Source: Providencia vermicola (GTDB lineage Bacteria > Pseudomonadota > Gammaproteobacteria > Enterobacterales > Enterobacteriaceae). From it: DNA of 64,000 nucleotides. The stretch is from contig NZ_CP048796.1 in the NCBI RefSeq assembly GCF_010748935.1, forward strand, positions 3,041,001 to 3,105,000, written 5' to 3'. Both the position numbers and the translations under genes were made by a program. Within the stretch, counting starts at the first letter, position 1; each line of letters begins with the position of its first letter. Shown in pieces: positions 52,621-64,000 of this stretch. The notes beneath the pieces are model-generated. The model was given only the letters and a program-made list of their open reading frames with translations. It was not told the origin of the DNA and did no database searches.

Positions 52621-54729
52621 TTACGCTGCGTGGCGTATCAGCCAGCAGTTATGAATCTGACGGTTACGAGCAAAGTCTTCTGAACGTGTTTTCGCTGTAA
52701 TTTCTTCGGCTTGTAATCCAAGGTCGCTCAGTGCTTCGCTATCCATTTTAAAACCTCGCTTATTATTGGAAAACATAATCGTTCCCCCACGGCGTAACAT
52801 GCGTTTTAAATGGCTGATCAACTGGATATGATCACGTTGCACATCAAAAGTACCGTCCATTCGTTTTGAGTTTGAAAAAGTGGGTGGATCAATGAAGATC
52901 AAATCAAATTGTTCATGACTATTTGCTAACCAATTCAGGCAGTCCGCTTGAACCAAACGATGTTGACGTCCAGTTAAGCCGTTTGCTTGTAAGTTTTTCT
53001 CTGCCCATTCTAGGTAGGTACGAGACATATCCACCGAGGTTGTACTTTTCGCACCGCCCAAACCCGCATGGACGGTGGCTGAACCGGTATAACAAAACAA
53101 GTTCAAAAAGTCTGCACCGCGGCTCATTTGCCCTAACATACGACGAGCAATACGATGGTCTAAAAATAACCCAGTATCAAGATAATCCGTTAAATTGACG
53201 AGCATTTTAGCGTTGTATTCTTGCACTAAAAAGAAATCTTCTTTTTGTGCCAATTTTTCGTATTGCTGTTTCCCCTTCTGGCGTTGGCGCGTTTTTAACA
53301 CCAGTTGGTTGGATGATAGCTGCAATACGTTCATTGTCGCCGTGATAACATCAAATAGTCGTTGACGAGCTTTGCGCTCATCTACCGTTTTCGGTGGGGC
53401 ATATTCTTGGATAACGACTTTGTCACCATAGATATCGACGGCAACATTGTATTCAGGCAAATCCGCATCATAGACGCGGTAACAATCAACACCTTGCTGT
53501 TTAGCCCACTTGCTGAACTTTTTGTGATTTTTACGTAGACGATTCGCAAAATCTGGTGAAATTTCCCCCACGGTTTCAGACGGGGTCTCAGCCAGAACAT
53601 AATTTTTTTGTACGCACTCCAATGGCCCATTTTTCGCTTTAAATTCACGTTCTGAACGCAATTGCAAACAGCTTAAAAGCTCTGGGGAAGCACTAAAAAT
53701 GGATAAACGCCACCCTGGAAAACGTGATTTAACCACACGACCTAATTGGCTATGCAACGCAATCAACGCAGGCTCACTTTCAAGACGTTCACCATAAGGA
53801 GGGTTACTTAAAATAGTACCTTTATGATCCGTTTTAACCGGGTTTTCAAGCATCGCCGCATCGCCTTGATTCAAGCTTATCAATTCTTGAACCCCAGCTC
53901 TGCGCGCATTAGAACGCGCCATATCGAGTACACGTTTATCAATATCAACGCCATAAAAACGCGAGGTTGTTTCTTTCAAACCTTGACGAAAACGTACCTG
54001 AGCTTCTGTGATCAGTTCACGCCATAATTCAGGATTATATTTTGACCATGCATAGAATCCCCAATGTTCACGATATAAACCAGGGGCTCTATCCGCCGCA
54101 ATCATTGCCGCTTCAATGAGCAATGTGCCTGAACCGCACATAGGATCGACAAGAGGCGTATCTTTTTGCCAACCTGAACGGTTTATAATCGCAGCCGCTA
54201 AATTTTCTTTTAATGGCGCTTGGCCCGCTAAATCACGATAACCGCGAATGTGGAGTGCATCACCACTTAAATCAAGCGCGACACTCGCCCTCTCTTTATT
54301 TAAATAAACGTTAACACGAATATCGGGTTGTTGCCGTGCAACATCTGGCCGCTGGTCTAATTTACGTACAAAGCAATCGACAATCGCATCTTTAACTTTT
54401 AACGCCCCATATTGGCTATTGCGGATTTCGTCATTAGTACCACTAAAATGAACTGAAAATGTATCATTAACCGAGAAGATTTCGGTCCAGTCAATGGCCT
54501 GTACACCAAGGTATAAATCTAAGTCGCTGTAAACGTCAAACTCATTCAATGGTAATAAGATACGGGATGCCAGCCTGCTCCAGAGCAGACTCTGATACAT
54601 CACCCGTTCATCAGCCTGAAAATAGACACCCCCTTGTGCAATTTTGCACTGGCTAGCGCCCAGAGCTTCTAATTCGGATTTCAATAGTTCTTCAAGGCCA
54701 CGAGCTGTGCTGGCAAACAGAGAATTCAT
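52621..54729 (-). CDS. rlmL: Bifunctional 23S rRNA methyltransferase RlmKL
   Basis: This 702-residue fused protein methylates G2445 (N2, RlmL part) and G2069 (N7, RlmK part) of 23S rRNA. There is an N-terminal THUMP domain, the first Rossmann domain with '[20 protein letters not shown]' and '[14 protein letters not shown]', and the second with '[20 protein letters not shown]' and '[15 protein letters not shown]'. I chose '[16 protein letters not shown]' at 54729 as start, as in E. coli. An extension of 13 codons upstream is less likely. The uup gene follows 12 bases downstream. Confidence 0.96.
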   Translation of the reverse strand: MNSLFASTARGLEELLKSELEALGASQCKIAQGGVYFQADERVMYQSLLWSRLASRILLPLNEFDVYSDLDLYLGVQAIDWTEIFSVNDTFSVHFSGTNDEIRNSQYGALKVKDAIVDCFVRKLDQRPDVARQQPDIRVNVYLNKERASVALDLSGDALHIRGYRDLAGQAPLKENLAAAIINRSGWQKDTPLVDPMCGSGTLLIEAAMIAADRAPGLYREHWGFYAWSKYNPELWRELITEAQVRFRQGLKETTSRFYGVDIDKRVLDMARSNARRAGVQELISLNQGDAAMLENPVKTDHKGTILSNPPYGERLESEPALIALHSQLGRVVKSRFPGWRLSIFSASPELLSCLQLRSEREFKAKNGPLECVQKNYVLAETPSETVGEISPDFANRLRKNHKKFSKWAKQQGVDCYRVYDADLPEYNVAVDIYGDKVVIQEYAPPKTVDERKARQRLFDVITATMNVLQLSSNQLVLKTRQRQKGKQQYEKLAQKEDFFLVQEYNAKMLVNLTDYLDTGLFLDHRIARRMLGQMSRGADFLNLFCYTGSATVHAGLGGAKSTTSVDMSRTYLEWAEKNLQANGLTGRQHRLVQADCLNWLANSHEQFDLIFIDPPTFSNSKRMDGTFDVQRDHIQLISHLKRMLRRGGTIMFSNNKRGFKMDSEALSDLGLQAEEITAKTRSEDFARNRQIHNCWLIRHAA

Positions 54730-54828
54730 AGTATTTTTTACCAATTTGGATGAAAAATTGTTGCGCATTATAGCTAATCTTATGGAGTTGTCATAAAGTT
54801 GCTCAGCAACAATTATAAGGATTAAATA

Positions 54829-55944
54829 ATGATAACGCTTTCACGCCTTTATACCCACCCAGTCAAGTCCATGAGAGGCATACGTTTGTCTCATGCTTAC
54901 GCTGATACCAGTGGATTAATCTTTGATCGTAATTTTATGGTAACAACGCTGGAAGGTAAATTTATCACCGCGAGAAAATACCCTCAGATGTTACTATTCA
55001 CACCAGCAATGTTAAATAATGGTCTTTATCTTAAAGCACCCGATGGCGAAAGTGTGACGGTATTGTATCAGGACTTTGATGAGAATCAGAGCCCAACTGA
55101 AGTTTGGGGGAATCATTTTCATGCCTTGATTGCACCCGAAACGATTAATTCTTGGTTGAGTCGCTATTTTGAGGAGCCTGTTCAACTTCGTTGGATAAGC
55201 CCTCATCTGTCTCGCCGAGTCAAAACCATGCCCGATGTTCCAATGTCTTTTGCTGACGGTTACCCCTTCTTATTAATTAATGAAGCCTCAGTGCAGGAAC
55301 TCCAAAAGCGCTGCCCTGCCAGCATTAAACTTGAACAATTTAGAGGTAACCTGATCATCACAGGTGCGCAACCTTTCGAAGAGGATACTTGGAAAAAAAT
55401 CCAGATAGGGGATGTCATCTTTACCCTTGATCGCCCATGTAGCCGCTGCATTTTGACCACCGTGAGTCCAGAAAAAGGCATAAAGCACCCTAATAGTGAG
55501 CCTCTCGCCACTTTGCAAACGTTCCGCACCGCTGAAAATGGTGATGTCGACTTTGGCCAAAATGTGATTATTCATAATACCGGAGTCATTCGTGTGGGTG
55601 ATGAAGTTACCGTACTCGAAAAGAAACAACCTAATCGCTATATCCCAAAAGAAAGGGAAACAGGCAGCAAGGCGACCGGTACAACCACACCACTAAGCAC
55701 AGTGACCATGACTTTTGAACATCATGATTATGAAGGGAATAACCAAGAAGTCATTCTTGAACAATTAGAAGCAAAAGGAGTATCGCTACCTTATTCCTGT
55801 CGCGCAGGCATTTGTGGTCAATGCAAAATAAAGCTGCTCGAAGGAGAAGTGACACCATTAAAACAGAGTGCAATTAAAGGTGATGGCTATATATTAGCCT
55901 GTAGTTGTATTCCTAAAAGTGCAATTAAATTAGCTTTACGTTAG
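54829..55944 (+). CDS. ycbX: MOSC and 2Fe-2S domain protein YcbX
   Basis: This 371-residue protein starts with a MOSC beta-barrel N-terminal domain ('[20 protein letters not shown]'). A MOSC domain follows ('[20 protein letters not shown]', and '[16 protein letters not shown]' with the molybdenum-cofactor Cys). The C-terminal ferredoxin has cluster ligands in '[18 protein letters not shown]' and 'YILACSC'. In E. coli YcbX reduces N-hydroxylated base analogues with electrons from CysJ. A ribosome site AAGGATTAAATA precedes the ATG. It is divergent from rlmL. Confidence 0.95.
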   Translation: MITLSRLYTHPVKSMRGIRLSHAYADTSGLIFDRNFMVTTLEGKFITARKYPQMLLFTPAMLNNGLYLKAPDGESVTVLYQDFDENQSPTEVWGNHFHALIAPETINSWLSRYFEEPVQLRWISPHLSRRVKTMPDVPMSFADGYPFLLINEASVQELQKRCPASIKLEQFRGNLIITGAQPFEEDTWKKIQIGDVIFTLDRPCSRCILTTVSPEKGIKHPNSEPLATLQTFRTAENGDVDFGQNVIIHNTGVIRVGDEVTVLEKKQPNRYIPKERETGSKATGTTTPLSTVTMTFEHHDYEGNNQEVILEQLEAKGVSLPYSCRAGICGQCKIKLLEGEVTPLKQSAIKGDGYILACSCIPKSAIKLALR

Positions 55945-56031
55945 TTTTTAAACACCATCATACCAATAATTATTTTAATGATGGTGTTATGAGTCATATT
56001 AAAAAAAACATAAACGATCAAGGATGATCAA

Positions 56032-56577
56032 TTAAATGACATTGCCATACAATAAGCGATTAGACTTGCGCTTATATTCCCTCATACGATCGTTCATGAT
56101 CTTAATGGGATCACAGAAGCGTAATTTACGATCTGGTAATTCTAATTGTGCTTCTGCCAATAAACATAAACTTGCCGATGCCCCCGCTTCAGCAATAATA
56201 AATGTGGCAATATTGCGGGTGCTTTCTAAACAAACTTGAATAAGCTGGCCTTGAGCTGGCTGTTTAATATCGTGAAAAGATGAAAAATACCAACTTTTTG
56301 GCATTTGTGGTTTTAGAAAACGAAATGCCACTAAACTATTGAGCACTAATTCGGCTCTTTCTTCATTGGATAAATTTAATCTTTTAGCCTGTTCGTCGAA
56401 TATATAAAACTCAGCAGCATCTTCAATACTAAAAGGCATTTCATCACGCGCAAACGCAGTTAGCATTTTTGCGGGAAAACATGAGCGAAATATCATGCCG
56501 TTGGCGAGATCCAACATCACCCTATCATGGTCATGATCAAAATACCAACGCCAATGATCATCAGGTTTTATTATCAT
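56032..56577 (-). CDS. zapC: Cell-division protein ZapC
   Basis: This 181-residue protein starts 'MIIKPDDHWRWYFDHDHDRV' and has 'LDLANGMIFRSCFPAKML', 'AELVLNSLVAFRFLKPQMPK' and 'CDPIKIMNDRMREYKRKSNR', all matching E. coli ZapC (180 residues). ZapC binds FtsZ and bundles its filaments at the Z ring. It lies between ycbX and pyrD as in E. coli and is transcribed alone. About 285 AT-rich bases separate it from pyrD, with no gene. Confidence 0.95.
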   Translation of the reverse strand: MIIKPDDHWRWYFDHDHDRVMLDLANGMIFRSCFPAKMLTAFARDEMPFSIEDAAEFYIFDEQAKRLNLSNEERAELVLNSLVAFRFLKPQMPKSWYFSSFHDIKQPAQGQLIQVCLESTRNIATFIIAEAGASASLCLLAEAQLELPDRKLRFCDPIKIMNDRMREYKRKSNRLLYGNVI

Positions 56578-56862
56578 AAACGATCCCTTAGCGATTTATC
56601 GGTATACTCACCATACTTGAAGTTGCTAGTTGAGCCGATTCTATTAGCCTAATTATATTATCAGCGCTTTTTAACGAAACGAATAATGTGACTTAACAGC
56701 TACGTGCAACTCAAATTAGTCAGAGTACAAATACATTTTTTAGATAGAAATATAAATAATTCGGTTCTAAAAATGTCAAAATGATTTAAAAATAAGCATC
56801 CAACTCAATATAGATTAAAAGGGAGCATAAATAAAGCCCCCTTTAGGTAAATTTACAGTTAA

Positions 56863-57873
56863 CTATATATGGTTCACAATATCTTTAATTAACTTTGGAC
56901 CATTATATATAAAACCTGAATAAATTTGGATCAATGATGCGCCTGCATCCATTTTCTCACGTGCGGATGTTAATGAATCAATTCCACCCACGCCAATAAT
57001 TGGTAACTTGCCATTTAATTCACGAGAAATGATCCTAATAACTTCAGTACTTTTTAGTTGCACTGGGCGTCCACTTAAACCACCAGCTTCATTACAGTGA
57101 TTTAAACCTTGGACTAAGGAGCGATCTAAAGTGGTATTCGTGGCGATCACACCATCTATATTATGGCGAACTAAACTATCTGTAACTTGTATTATTTCTT
57201 CTTCGCTTAAATCCGGGGCAACTTTAACGGCAACAGGAACATATTTTTGATGTTTCGATTGTAATTCCAACTGCTTTGTTTTTATTCCGCTTAACAAATC
57301 GTCCAAAGCTTCTCCATATTGCAGCGTGCGTAAACCCGGCGTATTTGGTGACGAAATATTAATAGCAATATAACCTGCATGTGTATAAACCTTATCCATG
57401 CAAATTAAATAATCATCCTTACCTTGCTCTACTGGCGTATCTTTATTTTTGCCAATATTAATTCCAATCACCCCACCGTAGGTTGATTTTTTGACATTCT
57501 CAACAAGGTTATCAACACCTTTATTGTTAAACCCCATACGATTGATCAACGCTTCTGCTTCAACTAACCGAAACAGCCTTGGCTTGTCATTACCAGCCTG
57601 CGGTCGAGGAGTGACGGTACCGATTTCAACAAAACCAAAGCCCATTGCACCGAAAGCGTCAATACATTCGCCATCTTTATCTAACCCTGCGGCTAGACCA
57701 AGTGGATTTTTAAATGACAGCCCCATACATTGAACAGGTTTAGTCGCCACCGATTGGCGAAGAAGACATTTAAGAGGAGAATTATTTAAGCGCTGAAGCT
57801 GACGGAAAGTCAGTTCATGGGCTTTTTCTGGGTCGAACTGGAATAGAGCCTTGCGGGCAAGGTGATATAACAT
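56863..57873 (-). CDS. pyrD: Dihydroorotate dehydrogenase (quinone)
   Basis: This 336-residue class 2 enzyme oxidises dihydroorotate to orotate with ubiquinone at the inner membrane, in pyrimidine synthesis. The N-terminal helices '[20 protein letters not shown]' bind the membrane. '[16 protein letters not shown]', '[18 protein letters not shown]', the catalytic Ser region '[20 protein letters not shown]' and FMN-binding '[20 protein letters not shown]' follow. The start at 57873 gives the same length as in E. coli. Eleven upstream codons in frame are probably untranslated leader. Confidence 0.97.
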   Translation of the reverse strand: MLYHLARKALFQFDPEKAHELTFRQLQRLNNSPLKCLLRQSVATKPVQCMGLSFKNPLGLAAGLDKDGECIDAFGAMGFGFVEIGTVTPRPQAGNDKPRLFRLVEAEALINRMGFNNKGVDNLVENVKKSTYGGVIGINIGKNKDTPVEQGKDDYLICMDKVYTHAGYIAINISSPNTPGLRTLQYGEALDDLLSGIKTKQLELQSKHQKYVPVAVKVAPDLSEEEIIQVTDSLVRHNIDGVIATNTTLDRSLVQGLNHCNEAGGLSGRPVQLKSTEVIRIISRELNGKLPIIGVGGIDSLTSAREKMDAGASLIQIYSGFIYNGPKLIKDIVNHI

Positions 57874-58225
57874 ATCCAATAACCTATTTCTGTCTATACC
57901 TGCCATACTTTAAGCTGAAATGCGCACTGATGCTTAACGCCAACAACTTAAATTACTTTGTGTATAAAGCGATTAAAAGACACAATGTTCCGCGCATCAA
58001 AACACCCAACAAATAAAATTTGCTGAGCCTATATTAAGCAAAGGGAACATTTTCATCCGATAAAACGCGACATAGATTACCCTATCTTGCGCTACTTTTT
58101 CTATGAAAAAATCAATTTATTGCACACAAGCTGATTAGTCGGGAGTTAACAAAGCGGATTCACCCATTCGAAACGCCCTATCATGAATAACACCCTGCCA
58201 GCTTTTTTGTGGCGGATTGAAAAGA

Positions 58226-58258
58226 ACAAGCCCTTGAAAAATATTCTCAAGGGCTTGT
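58226..58258 (-). terminator. pepN terminator
   Basis: ACAAGCCCTTGA (58226-58237) and TCAAGGGCTTGT (58247-58258) form a 12-base stem 28 bases after the pepN stop, followed on the minus strand by TCTTTTC. The strong stem and partial T run support termination. Confidence 0.85.
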
Positions 58259-58285
58259 ATTGGTTACTGATTGGTTATGAGAAAC

Positions 58286-60904
58286 TTAGCTCTCAAGTGC
58301 CTTCGTCACTTTTTCAAACAGGTCACCGGATAGGTTATCTAACCCTTTCAACTGCTCTAAAGTATTACGCATTAGACTTTGACGTTTTTCATCAAAACGT
58401 TTTAAGCGGATCAACGGCTCAATCAACCGTGATGCAACTTGAGGGTTGCGTGTATTTAAATCAACTAAAATGTCATACAGGAACTGATAACCGCTTCCAT
58501 CTTGTGCATGGAATGCAGACGGATTACCAGAAGCAAACGCACCGACTAGAGAACGAACACGGTTCGGGTTACTCATACTAAACGAACGGTGAGTCAACAA
58601 GCTCCGCACTTTTTCCAATACATCGGGCGCTGGGCTAGTGCCTTGCAGCGTAAACCATTTATCCATCACCAAGCCATCATGATGCCAACGTTCATCAAAC
58701 GCAGTCATCAACGATTCAAGGCAAGGTAATTGAGATTCGCTCGCTGCTGTCAATGCGGCCAATGAATCCGTCATATTGTCAGCCGATGCAAATTGCGTAG
58801 AAACTAATTTATCCGCCAGCGCCTGGTCATCCCCTGCTGCAAGATATTGCAAGCACACATTGCGTAATGAACGTTTCGCAATATCACCATGATCAACACG
58901 GTAACCATCAATATGAATTGATTGATAAACGGCTAAGAACTCATCCGCCATTTCCACGGCCAATTGATGTGCAATAAAATCAGCGACAATGTGGATAGCA
59001 TCAGGGTCGATAGTTTGAAAATACTCCGCCATCTCATTCTCAGAAGGCAGTGTTAAAATCAATGCGGCCAATGCTGGATCGATAGAATCACTCAATAACA
59101 CCGCTCTAAATGCATCAATCACATGCTCAGGCAAAACGAATTCTTTGCCCGCTTGATGATTCGCAACATTGAGCTTCACATAGTTACCGATCAATTGCTG
59201 AGCCGCATCCCAACGAGAGAACTCATTGCTTGCATATTGCATCAAAAAGGCAAGTTGCTCATCACTATATGGATAATCTAATTTAACAGGTGCAGAGAAT
59301 TCACGTAATAATGAAGGAACCGGACGGCTAGGAACTTCATCAAAAGTGAACGTTTGTGATTCTTGTGTGACGTTCAACACTGAATTGATATGGCTTCCCA
59401 TATGTTTCAACGGGATAATAGAACCGTCTTCAGCATATAATTCAATATCTAACGGAATATGTAACGGCAGCTTTTCCGCTTGATCCGCTGTTGGTGGCGT
59501 CATTTGTCTAACATGTAATACATATTCTTGTTTTTCAGGGAAATATTCATCACGTACCGTTAAAACAGGCGTACCTGATTGGCTGTACCAGCGACGGAAT
59601 AACGACAGATCCACATTCGAGGCATCTTCCATGGCTTGCACAAAATCATCACAGGTCGCAGCACTACCATCATGGCGATGAACATACAACTGTATCCCTG
59701 CTTGGAACATCTCTTCGCCTAATAATGTGTGGATCATTCGAATGACTTCTGAACCTTTTTCATAAACGGTTAAGGTATAGAAGTTATTCATCTCAATCAC
59801 TTTTTCAGGACGGATCGGATGTGCCATAGGGCTAGCATCTTCAGCAAACTGAGCAGCACGCATCACTTTCACATTATTGATGCGGTTGACAGAACGCGAA
59901 CCGAGATCTGAACTAAATTCTTGATCGCGGAAAACGGTTAAGCCTTCTTTTAAACTTAATTGGAACCAATCACGACAAGTAATACGGTTCCCTGTCCAGT
60001 TATGGAAATATTCGTGGCCGATCACCGATTCAATATTTAAATAATCTTTATCCGTGGCAGTCTCATTTTTCGCGAGCACGTATTTGGAGTTGAAAACATT
60101 CAGACCTTTGTTTTCCATCGCGCCCATATTAAAGAAATCAACCGCGACTATCATGTAAATATCGAGATCGTATTCCAGACCAAAGCGCTCTTCATCCCAC
60201 TTCATCGCATTTTTTAGGGATTGCATTGCCCATGGCGCGCGGTCAAGGTTGCCTTTATCAACAAAGAGTTCTAAAGCCACTTCTCTGCCAGTGCGTGTAA
60301 TAAAAGTATCGCGAAGCACATCAAAGTCACCAGCGACTAACGCAAATAGGTAGCTTGGTTTTGGGAAAGGATCTTGCCACTTAACCCAATGACGTCCATC
60401 ATCCAGTTCACCTTCAGCGATGCGATTACCATTAGATAATAAATAAGGATAACGTTGTTTATCCGCAGTAATCGTCGTTGTGTAACGCGCTAAAACGTCA
60501 GGACGATCCTGATAATAAGTGATATGACGGAAACCTTCAGCTTCACATTGTGTACATAGCGCATCCCCTGAAACATATAAACCTTCTAGCGCTGTATTTT
60601 TTTCGGGGCTGATTTCATTCACAATATGTAATGTGAAAGCTTCAGGTAAGGATTCCAATATCAGCTTACCGTCTTGCTCTTGATAATGCGTCCAAGACTG
60701 ACCATCCACTTCGACACTGATTAATTTCAGGTCTTCACCATGCAGTTCCAGTGTCGATGATTCTGGGTTAAGGCGTTTTACTTGGCTAATCGCCGTGACA
60801 ACCGTTTTTGCTGGGTCGAGAATAAAATCGAGATCAATTTCAGAGATAGTATAATCAGGGGCTTTATAGTCCTGACGATATTTCGCTTGTCGCAATTGGG
60901 TCAT
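58286..60904 (-). CDS. pepN: Aminopeptidase N
   Basis: This 872-residue M1-family metallopeptidase has the zinc site 'VIGHEYFHNWTGNRITCRDW' (HExxH plus downstream Glu) and substrate-gating 'MGAMENKGLNVFNSKYVLAK'. The four-domain layout of PepN is present, with a beta-saddle start, thermolysin-like catalytic part, small beta domain and a large helical C-terminal domain (about 550-872). It removes N-terminal residues from peptides in the cytoplasm. Length is two residues over E. coli. It stands alone, with a terminator. Confidence 0.97.
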   Translation of the reverse strand: MTQLRQAKYRQDYKAPDYTISEIDLDFILDPAKTVVTAISQVKRLNPESSTLELHGEDLKLISVEVDGQSWTHYQEQDGKLILESLPEAFTLHIVNEISPEKNTALEGLYVSGDALCTQCEAEGFRHITYYQDRPDVLARYTTTITADKQRYPYLLSNGNRIAEGELDDGRHWVKWQDPFPKPSYLFALVAGDFDVLRDTFITRTGREVALELFVDKGNLDRAPWAMQSLKNAMKWDEERFGLEYDLDIYMIVAVDFFNMGAMENKGLNVFNSKYVLAKNETATDKDYLNIESVIGHEYFHNWTGNRITCRDWFQLSLKEGLTVFRDQEFSSDLGSRSVNRINNVKVMRAAQFAEDASPMAHPIRPEKVIEMNNFYTLTVYEKGSEVIRMIHTLLGEEMFQAGIQLYVHRHDGSAATCDDFVQAMEDASNVDLSLFRRWYSQSGTPVLTVRDEYFPEKQEYVLHVRQMTPPTADQAEKLPLHIPLDIELYAEDGSIIPLKHMGSHINSVLNVTQESQTFTFDEVPSRPVPSLLREFSAPVKLDYPYSDEQLAFLMQYASNEFSRWDAAQQLIGNYVKLNVANHQAGKEFVLPEHVIDAFRAVLLSDSIDPALAALILTLPSENEMAEYFQTIDPDAIHIVADFIAHQLAVEMADEFLAVYQSIHIDGYRVDHGDIAKRSLRNVCLQYLAAGDDQALADKLVSTQFASADNMTDSLAALTAASESQLPCLESLMTAFDERWHHDGLVMDKWFTLQGTSPAPDVLEKVRSLLTHRSFSMSNPNRVRSLVGAFASGNPSAFHAQDGSGYQFLYDILVDLNTRNPQVASRLIEPLIRLKRFDEKRQSLMRNTLEQLKGLDNLSGDLFEKVTKALES

Positions 60905-61456
60905 AAGTAACCTTTTTTATTCGTTAATTCGATACAGTCGTTTATCATTTATTCTTTATATTACTATACGCTGCTGCAACAAAAATGCCTATGAGAAACA
61001 ATTGCATCATATTATGTTGCCTATTTATGACTATCAGTATCAACAATTGTTAAGAATTGGTTTGCTCGTTGATGCTATAACACTGTTAAATAGAAAATTA
61101 CGTGTTAGTATCATTTCATACCTGATGACTAGTATAGATATATTAACGCTTGTTAAATAACCATAACAGCCAGTATTCCATCCTAGTCAATCATGTCAAT
61201 GATGATACGTTCAAGGGGAATCTAAGCGATAAGAAAGGTATCGCAAGGAACAAAATAGCCGTCGATGATGAGTATAGACAAACTTAATCATCACGCTATC
61301 ACTTGAAATGTGAAGGGTATAAATAAATATTGGAAGAGCTCACATAGATAAGAGTGATGCAATAAGGCTTCTATCTTCTGCTAAAGTGAGTATACTTTTC
61401 CAACTTTAAACGATTTAGCTAATAAGTAGATAGCTCCGCGAGGACGCCTGCGCGCC
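60905..61456. other. Intergenic region between divergent pepN and pncB
   Basis: No gene is seen in these 552 bases. The stretch must contain both promoters. A small hairpin GCGATA-AGAAAGG-TATCGC lies near 61228-61246. I found no TGTTTA-N6-TAAACA type NadR operator before pncB. Confidence 0.5.
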
Positions 61457-62671
61457 ATGAATTTAGACGCTACCCCCATTATTACATCACTGCTTGACAC
61501 TGATGCTTATAAGCTTCATATGCAGCAGGCCGTATTTCACCATTACAGCCAAGTTCCGGTTGTTGCCGAGTTCCGCTGTCGTAGCCGTGAAATTTTAGGT
61601 ACTTATGCGAATGAAATCCGCCAGCAAGTCCAATTGATGGCCCATCTTTCACTAACTAATGAAGAAGTTAATTATTTAAGTGGTCTTCCTTTTTTCAAAG
61701 ACGACTATCTTGCTTGGTTAAAAAACTTCCGTTTTAAGCCAGAACAAGTGGACATTACCCTTGCAGATGATGGGCAGCTCGCTATCCGTATTAGCGGCCC
61801 ATGGTGCGAAGTCATTATGTGGGAAGTCCCACTGCTTGCTTTGATCAGTGAAATTGTTCAACGCGATAGACACCCACAGATTACCCGCGAGGATGCGGTG
61901 AGTCAGTTAAAAAAATTACTGACCGTCTTTTATGCCCAAGCGGCCGAAAATCATATCGACCTTAGCCATTTTAAATTAATGGATTTCGGCACCCGTCGCC
62001 GTTTTTCCTATGATGTACAATCCGCTATCGTTTCCATGCTCAAAGATGAGTTTCCTTATCTTGTCGGCACCAGTAACTATAAATTGGCTCATGAATTAGG
62101 ATTAGCCCCTGTTGGTACGCAAGCTCATGAGTGGTTTCAAGCTCATCAACAAATCAGCCCTGAACTCGCAAATAGCCAACGAGCCGCATTGCAAAGCTGG
62201 CTCGATGAATACCCCGATCAACTCGGTATTGCTTTAACAGACTGTATTACGATGGATGCTTTTTTGCGTGATTTCGATGATAATTTTGCGAAGCGCTACC
62301 AAGGACTACGTCATGATTCGGGTGACCCTATCGAATGGGGTGAAAAAGCCATCGCACACTATGAAAAATTAGGCATTGATCCAATGACGAAAACATTAGT
62401 GTTTTCTGATAGCTTAGACCTGCAAAAATCATTGGAGCTGTATCGTTATTTCCATAAGCGTATTAATCTGGTATTTGGGATCGGTACAAGGCTCACGTGC
62501 AATATTCCCGGAGTCGTTCCTTTAAATATCGTCATCAAATTGGTTGAATGTAATGGCAAGCCTGTCGCAAAACTGTCTGATAGTCCAGGCAAAACCATTT
62601 GTGAAGATGATGAGTTCGTTAATCAACTGCGTAAAGCTTTCGACCTACCGAAAATGGAAAAAGCCTGTTAA
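61457..62671 (+). CDS. pncB: Nicotinate phosphoribosyltransferase
   Basis: This 404-residue enzyme of NAD salvage couples nicotinate and phosphoribosyl pyrophosphate with ATP hydrolysis. Motifs are '[20 protein letters not shown]', '[20 protein letters not shown]' and '[19 protein letters not shown]', with the phosphorylated His, and '[20 protein letters not shown]'. Length agrees with E. coli PncB (400). The ribosome site is weak (CGAGGACGC, eleven to fifteen bases upstream). The next gene, asnS, follows on the same strand after 334 bases. Confidence 0.97.
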   Translation: MNLDATPIITSLLDTDAYKLHMQQAVFHHYSQVPVVAEFRCRSREILGTYANEIRQQVQLMAHLSLTNEEVNYLSGLPFFKDDYLAWLKNFRFKPEQVDITLADDGQLAIRISGPWCEVIMWEVPLLALISEIVQRDRHPQITREDAVSQLKKLLTVFYAQAAENHIDLSHFKLMDFGTRRRFSYDVQSAIVSMLKDEFPYLVGTSNYKLAHELGLAPVGTQAHEWFQAHQQISPELANSQRAALQSWLDEYPDQLGIALTDCITMDAFLRDFDDNFAKRYQGLRHDSGDPIEWGEKAIAHYEKLGIDPMTKTLVFSDSLDLQKSLELYRYFHKRINLVFGIGTRLTCNIPGVVPLNIVIKLVECNGKPVAKLSDSPGKTICEDDEFVNQLRKAFDLPKMEKAC

Positions 62672-63005
62672 TGGCATTTTCAGCCTGTGTGATACTCAAG
62701 CGCCTTCTTTTTGAGTATCACACAAAAAGTGCCATCTTCATTAATATTCATAGTAGATGATTATATTTACTTGCTATTAGAGCCCTAACTAAGGTATAGC
62801 TAGGGACTACGACCTTTCTGGTAGAAAAGTCACGATTTTTTACTTGTTTCCTGCCTCACGGCAAGTAACATAGAACATCAATCTTGAAATAGAGAATTTC
62901 AGGAAAACAAATACTTTCACTGGTCATATCAATATGGTTGATAAACAATCAGAACAGTGGAAATGTCATCGTTAATTTCGTTTATATAAAAAGAGAGTAA
63001 TTTTT
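62672..63005 (+). other. pncB-asnS intergenic region with a 12-base inverted repeat
   Basis: No gene is seen. GTGTGATACTCA (62687-62698) and TGAGTATCACAC (62712-62723) form a perfect 12-base stem just after pncB. The T-rich part lies in the loop rather than after the stem, so it may stabilise the 3' end more than terminate. The second half should contain the asnS promoter, though no strong consensus stands out. Confidence 0.55.
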
Positions 63006-64000
63006 ATGATCGTTGCGCCTGTAGTCGATGTACTGCAAGGCCGTGTGGCGGTGGGCTCTGAAGTCACCGTTCAAGGCTGGGTACGTACAAGGAGAGATTC
63101 AAATGCTGGTTTTTCTTTCCTCGCCGTTTATGACGGTTCCTGCTTTAACCCATTACAGGCTGTCATCAATAATAATTTATCTAATTATAACGACGAAGTC
63201 CTGCATCTGACGACAGGCTGTTCTGTTGAAGTCACGGGGATCGTGAAAGAATCACCAGGCCAAGGCCAATCTTTCGAGTTAGAAGCAACAGCAGTTAAAG
63301 TGGTAGGTTGGGTTGAAGATCCTGACACTTACCCGATGGCGGCAAAACGCCATAGCGTTGAGTATCTACGTGAAGTCGCACACTTGCGTCCACGCACTAA
63401 CTTAATCGGTGCAGTAGCGCGTGTTCGCCACACGCTTGCCCAAGCATTACATCGTTTCTTTGATGAGCAAGGTTACTTTTGGGTTTCAACCCCAATTATC
63501 ACAGCATCTGATACCGAAGGTGCGGGTGAAATGTTCCGTGTTTCGACACTGGACTACAATAACCTGCCACGTAATGACAAAGGTGAAGTTGATTTCAGTG
63601 AGGATTTCTTTGGTCGTGAGTCCTTCTTAACCGTATCAGGACAATTGAATGGCGAAGCTTATGCTACAGCATTAAGCAAAGTTTATACCTTTGGCCCGAC
63701 TTTCCGTGCAGAAAACTCAAACACCAGCCGCCACTTAGCGGAATTCTGGATGGTTGAGCCGGAAGTGGCTTTCGCTAATCTTGATGATGTGGCGGGTCTT
63801 GCAGAACAAATGCTGAAATTTGTCTTCAAGGCAGCACTTGATGAGCGTCGTGATGATCTCGAGTTCTTTGCTCAACGTGTCGATAAAGACGTCATCAACC
63901 GTTTAGAAAACTTTGTTAATTCAGATTTCGCGCAAGTCGACTATACCGATGCGATCAAGATCCTAGAAACTTGTGGTAAGAAATTTGAAAACCCAGTGTA
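63006..64000 (+). CDS. asnS: Asparaginyl-tRNA synthetase, 5' part
   Basis: The frame from 63006 starts '[20 protein letters not shown]' and runs off the right edge after 331 codons (full length about 466). An N-terminal OB-fold anticodon-binding domain ('[20 protein letters not shown]') is followed by the class II catalytic core: motif 1 '[20 protein letters not shown]' and motif 2 '[20 protein letters not shown]'. It charges tRNA-Asn in the cytoplasm. No disruption is seen in the visible part. Confidence 0.97.
   Translation, partial: MIVAPVVDVLQGRVAVGSEVTVQGWVRTRRDSNAGFSFLAVYDGSCFNPLQAVINNNLSNYNDEVLHLTTGCSVEVTGIVKESPGQGQSFELEATAVKVVGWVEDPDTYPMAAKRHSVEYLREVAHLRPRTNLIGAVARVRHTLAQALHRFFDEQGYFWVSTPIITASDTEGAGEMFRVSTLDYNNLPRNDKGEVDFSEDFFGRESFLTVSGQLNGEAYATALSKVYTFGPTFRAENSNTSRHLAEFWMVEPEVAFANLDDVAGLAEQMLKFVFKAALDERRDDLEFFAQRVDKDVINRLENFVNSDFAQVDYTDAIKILETCGKKFENPV

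Noticed and set aside
58183-58581. Plus-strand frame of 132 codons before and inside the 3' end of pepN
   Set aside because: It runs antisense through the intact pepN coding end and its terminator and has no recognisable protein features.
1-64000. CRISPR array
   Set aside because: No regularly spaced direct repeats of 24-40 bases with unique spacers were seen; the boxA motifs are short and irregularly spaced.

Overview
The window looks like the chromosome of a member of the Morganellaceae, most probably Providencia. Right of 32.8 kb the gene order is the conserved enterobacterial serT-tusE-yccX-hspQ-yccU-mgsA-helD-yccS-sxy-sulA-ompA-matP-ycbZ-fabA-rmf-pqiABC-uup-rlmL-ycbX-zapC-pyrD-pepN-pncB-asnS block. 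Its proteins are clearly enterobacterial but diverged from E. coli, and the DNA is AT-rich. No strain can be named from the sequence alone.

Region 1 (1-24.0 kb, all minus strand) is part of a type VI secretion system (T6SS). Read 5' to 3' it runs tssK, tssL, vgrG, a 1047-residue multidomain peptidoglycan-hydrolase effector, three small secreted candidate immunity proteins, PAAR, an unnamed membrane protein, tssM, tssF, tssG, tssJ, a second vgrG, a DUF4123 adaptor, a DUF3304 protein, a DUF2235/Tle1-like effector, a small membrane protein, and the start of a DUF3396-type immunity gene at the window edge. Sheath (TssB/C), Hcp, TssE, TssA and ClpV/TssH are not in the window. The baseplate and membrane-complex half is therefore present with two VgrG-effector modules, and the contractile half must lie elsewhere.

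Region 2 (24.0-32.86 kb) is a mosaic of mobile DNA inserted against the 3' end of tRNA-Ser(UGA). It holds gene fragments, a short phage-like ORF, an array of GGTCA/TGACC palindromes, an internally deleted IS3-family element, a MerR regulator divergent from a short-chain dehydrogenase with a textbook MerR-type promoter, and a satellite/prophage remnant (antirepressor, two small phage ORFs, AlpA, integrase). The integrase carries a nonsense codon and a one-base frameshift. Between integrase and alpA lies a noncoding stretch of about 1.1 kb. It has a strong sigma70-like promoter followed by eight boxA-like motifs interleaved with hairpins, which I consider the most unusual structure in the window.

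Region 3 (32.86-64 kb) is core chromosome: tRNA modification (TusE), stress functions (HspQ, RMF, SulA under a perfect LexA box), methylglyoxal synthase, DNA helicase IV, competence regulator Sxy, OmpA with a conserved MicA-target leader, MatP, a 58-residue OrtT/GhoT-like membrane toxin, LonB-like YcbZ, FabA with a FabR-like operator, the Pqi lipid-transport operon, Uup, RlmKL, YcbX, ZapC, PyrD, PepN, PncB and the first 995 bases of asnS.
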